A stretch of DNA of 64,000 nt from Carettochelys insculpta. Its lineage: Eukaryota; Chordata; Testudines; Carettochelyidae. The first letter of the stretch is position 1; the number at the start of each line of letters is the position of its first letter. Positions 56,071 to 64,000 of this stretch are shown here, one piece after another. A program made the translations under genes and the position numbers. Location of the stretch: contig NC_134158.1 in the NCBI RefSeq assembly GCF_033958435.1, positions 4,669,837 to 4,733,836 of the forward strand, given 5' to 3'. The notes beneath the pieces are model-generated. The model searched no databases. It saw only the letters and a list, made by a program, of their open reading frames with translations, and was not told where the DNA came from.

Positions 56071-57172
56071 TGCCTTTAACGAGCGAGCCAGCTCCTGACC
56101 TACCGGGAATTAGCTTCTTCCCAGCCTCTCCCCTCTAGTACAACACTGGTCTCTAGGCCCCCTGCCGGAGGTGGGTGGGATTGGCCTGCTGAGGAGCGGA
56201 GCGGCCTTTGTCTGTCGGCGCGCTTCTGCCGTCTCTTCTTTGCCCTCGTCTGAGGCCCCGTGGGGATCCGAACAGGACGCTGGTGCTGGGTCAGCGGGGG
56301 GTCCATTGCCCGTGATTCTGCCCACACTGACATCTGGCTGGGATGAGGGGAGACCCACAGCCCTGCAGTTGGAGCTGAGCCAGCTGCAAGGTCCCTGACT
56401 GGGGCTGGGGAGCCCCACAGCCCGGGGCTGGAGCTGATTGCTTGGGCGAAAACTCACTGGTTCCTGGCAGCAGCTGCTGTTCGGGCCCCGGCCTGGGGAG
56501 CAGTGGAGTGGGTGGGCCTGCGTCCCCCTCCCCCACCCTGAGAGAAGTAGCCCCTCTCCTCTCCCAGCCCACACTGCTTCGGTTGTGTGTCTGTTACCGC
56601 ACCTGTGCCAGGGCAAACCACCGGTGCACTGGCTGTTCTGCTCAGCCCTGCTAAAAGGCAGCTGGGCCTTGCTGACTGCTCAGGGCCAGGGCTCCTACGC
56701 TGTGTTGCTCGGTTTAGGGGACTCCCCCAGGCAGCGACCACGACAGCACATCTGCACGTCAGCCGACATTGACAACAGTGAGTGTTGTCAAAGCAAAGAG
56801 AGGAACGAACAGAGCAATGATCACGGCCGCTGCCCTGCCCGGGGCGCAAAGGCGACGACCAACACTGCACAGGCAAAGGCGGAGGAACCAGCAACGTTTG
56901 CTCATCTCATTTTACAGGAAGTTTTGCATCGTTTCACTTGCCCAGGTGCCTTTTTAATTCCATCTGTTCCCATGGGGATCCGCTCTAGAGTCTCTGAGGG
57001 AATGTCTGTCTGTCTGTCGCACTCTGGGCTTGTCCATTGGTCGAGAACTCCTAAATGGTAAGAACCAGGACCACCCACTTTGTCTGCAGCTTTCTCTTCT
57101 TGTAACTCAGAGCCAGGCTGGGGTGTGGGTGTGCCAGGGATTGGATGGGCTGCACCGGGATGGCTTCTCAGG
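56071..57172. other. Unassigned sequence between LTR-like unit and arm B
   Basis: G+C-rich, with open frames on both strands and no domains. It borders arm B, whose similarity to arm A begins at about 57,173. Confidence 0.4.
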
Positions 57173-58094
57173 GGCCACACAGAAAAGAGACGACCACCAC
57201 ATGAGAAAGGGGTTGGCTGGGGATACCCCCTCTCCCCCACCCAGGACTATCCCAGCCGTGAGCATCCCACCCCCAGGTGCCCTTGGGAACAGCTGCAGCT
57301 GCCTCCCCCCTAAGTTCATACAGGGACACAGCTGGCTGTTCCCCTCCATCAGGGAGTGAGGAGAAAGTGCACATTTGCTGCATTCCTCTCCGGCTGGGCA
57401 GTGCAGAGGACCGATGACCCCGGCCCTGCCCCAGGCGAGGGACATACGCCGCTCCCCTGGGTGTACCTGCTGGAGCTGCAGCAGCCAAGCAGAAGTGCTT
57501 CTCACCTGGGCCCAAAGCTGCTGCGGTGAAAGGGGGTAGGACAATGGTCTCTCCCCAGAGTCCCCATGCACTGACCCCTCCTCTCCAGACACACCCGAAA
57601 GCAACAACTCAAGTGAAGCATTTTCACTTTATTTAATTAAAAAAAAAAAAAGACACCAAAAATTAATCAAGTTCAGGTCCTGAACAAACTCCAGTGTGTC
57701 AAGGTCTTTTATAAAGGAGCAGGGGTTAATGTAGGGAACAACTCGACTTTATTTTAGTTACTTGAATGGCTCCGTAACACCACACCCTTGAGGAATGAGA
57801 AGCCGTGTGGTAGTTCATGGGGTTCTCACTGACTTTTTGCCCAGTGGCCCAGCTTCAAAAATAGCAACAAAGAGAGAGTTACCGGATTTCCCTCCTGTGT
57901 GAATTCTCTGACGATCAATAATGTCCGAGCAGCCACTAGAGGTTACCCACGTCAGTGCAGTCCTTGGGTTATTCTCTTGTGTGAACTCTCTGACGAATGA
58001 CAATGTGCAAATGTTCCCGCACAGACAAAACAGCTGAAAGGTTCCTCTGATCTGTAAGATTTTAGTGCTGACAAAAGCTTTTCCCACAGTCAGA

Positions 58095-61311
<3,217 letters not shown>

Positions 61312-62374
61312 TGCGGCGGCAGGAACGCAACGCTGCTGCAGGCTGGGAGGGGTGTGTCTGCCAGAGCTCATCTGCATGGGAATGCAAAGGGCGCGTGTGG
61401 GACACCTGCCAGGCAAAGCCGCGTGGGGAGCGAGTCAGCCCTGAGATCTGCTCCCTTGTAAACACCTCGTTGTGAAACCACAATTTATGCTGACACTCAG
61501 CGTGGGAGCTGTGAGACCTCACCAAGGCTCTGGGTTGCTGTGGGGGACAGGGCAGTCGCCTTCGCTGCATCAGTCATTGATTGCACAGGGCTCCCTCCTT
61601 CAAAGCATTGTGAAGAGGAAGGGGGAGGGGTACTGGCTGGGTGAGCTCTTTGGAATTCCCCCCGTCTGTGTTTTGGTCCTATAGCTATAGGTTTGTCTGG
61701 ACTAGTTTTCTCTACATGTTGAAAGGTGGAGCTGGATGCTAGGATGTCCATGAAACCCCACTCTGGAGGTATTAATAGCTGAAGTTACAGAATAGCAGCT
61801 GACTCTACACAGAGCTGAAATCACAGGGTTCTGCCTCAGGGCAATCTGCAGCAGTGTGATTGGTAAGGGAGCAATGACTGGCAGGTGGCCAGTAGGACCG
61901 GCAGTGGATGAACATGGTGACTGACAGAAAGAAGGCAGGAGAGGTGGTGCATGATGGGGGGCTGCTGGAAGGAGCAGCGGGCGGCTGGAAGGAGGAGCAA
62001 TCAGCTGTGGGCTCTGGGTCCAGGACTGCACCGTGGGAGGTACATCCTGTAACTGTGTGTGGGGGAAAGGGCCAAGAGCCCCAGCGAGAGACTTGGTTCA
62101 ATAGCATACGGGGGTGGGATCTTGTTTTAGATATCCGGCATCTGTCACTGTAACCGTGGGGTGGGTTTTGGTCATTAAATAAGCGGTTTCTGTCTTAGAC
62201 TCTGTGCTTGTGGGGGGGGGAAGAACCTCCTTACAAGCACCCAGCAAGTGGGGTGAAATTATCCCAGGCTACTGGGTGGGGGCTGGAGCCGGTTGGTTGT
62301 ATCCTTGACAGGAAACCCCCCAGGAGCTGAACCCGGCCATTCTGGCAGGCACCTGGCATAACAGAAGGGTTACA
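61312..62374 (+). mobile_element. LTR of the PNMA-gag element, arm B
   Basis: About 1.06 kb, TGCGGCGGCAGG to AGAAGGGTTACA. It is followed after TAAG by the primer site. It is the inverse partner of 30,410-31,478. Confidence 0.7.
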
Positions 62375-62378
62375 TAAG

Positions 62379-62396
62379 TGGGGGCTCATTTGGGAT
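62379..62396 (+). other. tRNA-Pro-type primer-binding site, arm B element
   Basis: It reads tgggggctcatttgggat, matching the tRNA-Pro primer site at 15 of 18 positions. Two of the three differences are private to this arm. Confidence 0.75.
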
Positions 62397-62489
62397 GTCT
62401 TTTGCTGGGTAGTACCCCTCACAAGCACATATATATAACATGGTAAGAAGCCCAGTTCTGTTGTTGCAGGATAAGTTAGAGTTTACGCC

Positions 62490-62984
62490 ATGGCTGGCCG
62501 TGTGCTAGAAGACTGGTGTGAGGAGTTGAGTATCTATCCTCAGAATTGTATATTAGTATTGGGGATACCTGAGGGTAGGGAAGATGGCCCAATCGAGGCC
62601 CTTCTAACAAAAGCCATTGATTCTCTAACGAGGTGTCACATACGGGGGCATAGACCTCAAGTAGAGGACAAAGCCTCTGTGGTGCTGTGTGAACTGCCAG
62701 TGGCTGTGGACTCTTTGCAGATCCCAAGTGAGAGAAAGACTCCCATTGGCACACTGAAAGTTGTGATCAGCAAGGCCTTTGCAAGGGGCCCTGCCTCACG
62801 TGCGGGGGTTGAGGAGAAGATGATCGCCTTCTTGGCACAGGAAGGAAAGACTATGGCAGACGTGTTGAGTTTACTGAGTGCCAAACCATGGGCCCCTGGC
62901 TCTTCAATGGCTCTACGGTGTCAGCGCGCTGCAGCCAGGGGGCGGGCTGCATGCAGATTAGGTGTTTTAATTAGGTGTTTCTAG
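62490..62984 (+). CDS. PNMA-like gag N-terminal domain of an LTR retrotransposon
   Basis: An open 164-codon frame begins MAGRVLEDWCEELSIYPQ about 95 bp after the primer site. LEDWC, CILVLGIPE, CELPVAVDSLQIPSE, GTLKVVISKAF and MIAFLAQEGKTMADVL fit the PNMA N-terminal (RRM-like) domain derived from Ty3/Gmr1-type gag. At about residue 130 the frame leaves gag and runs into the U2-unit flank (RCQRAAARGRAACR), so capsid, nucleocapsid and pol are missing. Arm B lacks the nonsense change of arm A. A truncated retrotransposon gag rather than a host PNMA gene is the likelier reading, because an LTR and primer site precede it. Confidence 0.7.
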   Translation: MAGRVLEDWCEELSIYPQNCILVLGIPEGREDGPIEALLTKAIDSLTRCHIRGHRPQVEDKASVVLCELPVAVDSLQIPSERKTPIGTLKVVISKAFARGPASRAGVEEKMIAFLAQEGKTMADVLSLLSAKPWAPGSSMALRCQRAAARGRAACRLGVLIRCF

Positions 62985-63670
62985 TTTTAAAGCTGAATTA
63001 TGAGGTGAGAGAGGTTTTGCTTTGAGCAGCTAGAAAGGAGCTGCAGGATGAAGAAAGTAGGTGTACTTGCCAATCTGTGAAAATCTTGTTGCAGTACTCA
63101 CATGTGATCCATTGGGCTGAGTCATTGTGACGTTTAAAAGTGTCCAGATGGGTGGGCTGTGTAAAACTTACAGAATTGTGTTGTTTTTGGGTCTTTTGTG
63201 GGTTAAGATCAAGTGTACTGTTGCCCTTGAGCCAAAAGCCAATATCTTATATTGTCTGTTAGTTGTAAAGTATTTTCCTCTTTTTCTTCTCAGGGTAGGG
63301 ATTGGTTAAAAGGCCGATATTTTATTTTATCTGTTATTTATAACTGTGGTTTTTTTTGTCTATCTGAGACTAGATGGGTTTCCTGTGTAGGTACTTAAAT
63401 ACTGTTTACTGTATGTTATGCTCCATAACCCGTTCTGGTTTCTCAGATGATATATTCTTATGTATGTTAATTTGTTATGCTCCTTGCTGTATTTGCAACA
63501 TTACTTCAATAAAACTCATTTAATCTGTTCTTATCAGTTTAATATTTGATATGTTCTTTTTCTGAGAACTATCTATCAAATGGATTTTTGGAACAGGGAG
63601 TTGGACTAGGAGCTTGCTCTGTTTATTCCAAGCATCAGCCCGGTATTGCAGTATTTCAAGGAATGGTACA
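62900..63670 (+). pseudogene. U2 snRNA gene-like unit in arm B
   Basis: It has the shared upstream region with an octamer-like ATGCAGAT near 62,952, a PSE-like 'tgtgacgtttaaaagtg' near 63,127-63,143, a diverged U2 5' part with 'taagatcaagtgta' near 63,205, an insert of about 300 bp, then U2 from ATCTGTTCTTATC (63,523) to about 63,670. It matches 28,935-29,870 inversely. Confidence 0.72.
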
Positions 63671-63719
63671 TTTCCCTTTGGGAAAACTAATATTGTTAGA
63701 AAAATAGATTTTTAACTTC

Positions 63720-64000
63720 TAAGGTATATCTGTACTACGGAAAAACTTCAAAAGAGCGATTTAATTGGTCATTTAGAAGTTTACTAACGAAGTACATATT
63801 CGGTGTCTCATTAGCCTGCCGGGAGCTGTAGCACTTTGACATTGCCACAGCTGGCTCCTCCAGATAGAGCTTCTTTTTGAAAGGACCCAAGCTGCTTCAG
63901 AGTCCCCTTTGAAGTAGCCGGGGTCCTTTTGACAAGGAGCTCTGTCTGGATGAACCGTACCAATTTTGAAGTGCTGCCGCTCCCTGCACGCTAATGAGGC
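63720..64000. mobile_element. Degenerate MITE, cut by the window end
   Basis: 'tttagaagtttactaacgaa', 'gagcttctttttgaaagga', 'tttgaagtagccggggtcc' and 'cacgctaatgag' are motifs of the palindromic family. It is the inverse counterpart of 28,630-28,890. Confidence 0.6.

Noticed and set aside
62490..62984. A domesticated host PNMA gene
   Set aside because: An LTR and primer site lie directly upstream, the arm A copy has a nonsense change and the frame ends in unrelated U2-flank sequence.

Overview
This is nuclear DNA from a sauropsid vertebrate, most likely a turtle. That is inferred from the repeats (CR1 LINEs with RT motifs, Penelope-like elements, gamma-type ERV, TTCGAA-rich palindromic MITEs, PNMA-like gag elements, a faint MIR) and from the style of its TRIM/B30.2 and KRAB zinc-finger genes. 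There are no prokaryotic features. Host genes are split into exons with good splice sites, and most of the rest is transposon-derived.

Layout. 1-10 kb: repeats, comprising a U2 snRNA-gene-like unit followed by the 3' end of an R2-type (restriction-like endonuclease) retrotransposon, a GC-rich segment interrupted by a 435 bp palindromic MITE, a second U2 unit whose body is split by an insertion, a CR1 with a 463-codon RT reading frame, and a solo LTR. 10.2-17.6 kb: one apparently intact TRIM E3 ligase gene (minus strand, six coding exons, 466 codons) with a Penelope 3' half in its last intron. 18.7-25.1 kb: decayed plus-strand TRIM exons (a SPRY exon and a coiled-coil exon), CpG-rich sequence and Penelope tails. 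25.2-26.5 kb: three overlapping unrecognised minus-strand ORFs beneath a GC-box repeat array. 26.8-27.5 kb: a direct duplicate of 2.6-3.8 kb that lacks the MITE.

28.6-64 kb is dominated by an inverted duplication. Arm A (about 28.6-41.06 kb) carries, in order, a U2 unit, a PNMA-like gag/LTR element, a CpG promoter and an intact KRAB zinc-finger gene (651 codons, plus strand). Arm B (about 57.17-64 kb) carries the same modules inverted, but about 5.9 kb corresponding to intron 1, the KRAB exon and the linker exon is missing, so promoter-side sequence runs straight into the zinc-finger exon. The 16 kb spacer holds CR1 copies, a decayed minus-strand retrovirus (42.35-50.95 kb) with both LTRs, a tRNA-Gln-type primer site and remains of gag, pro, pol and env, then a 711 bp MITE and an LTR-like non-coding unit.

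The most unusual signal is a set of four U2 snRNA gene-like units with snRNA-type promoter motifs. In the best one the U2 body is cut after nucleotide 42, with a 5 bp direct repeat flanking the insert. Another is followed at the same U2 position by the endonuclease end of an R2-type retrotransposon. Together they suggest a U2-targeting retroelement lineage and dispersal of the interrupted gene. Host functions supported here are one TRIM ubiquitin ligase (antiviral/innate type) and one KRAB-ZNF repressor (typically directed at transposons); the inverted KRAB-less copy may be a pseudogene or a truncated relative.
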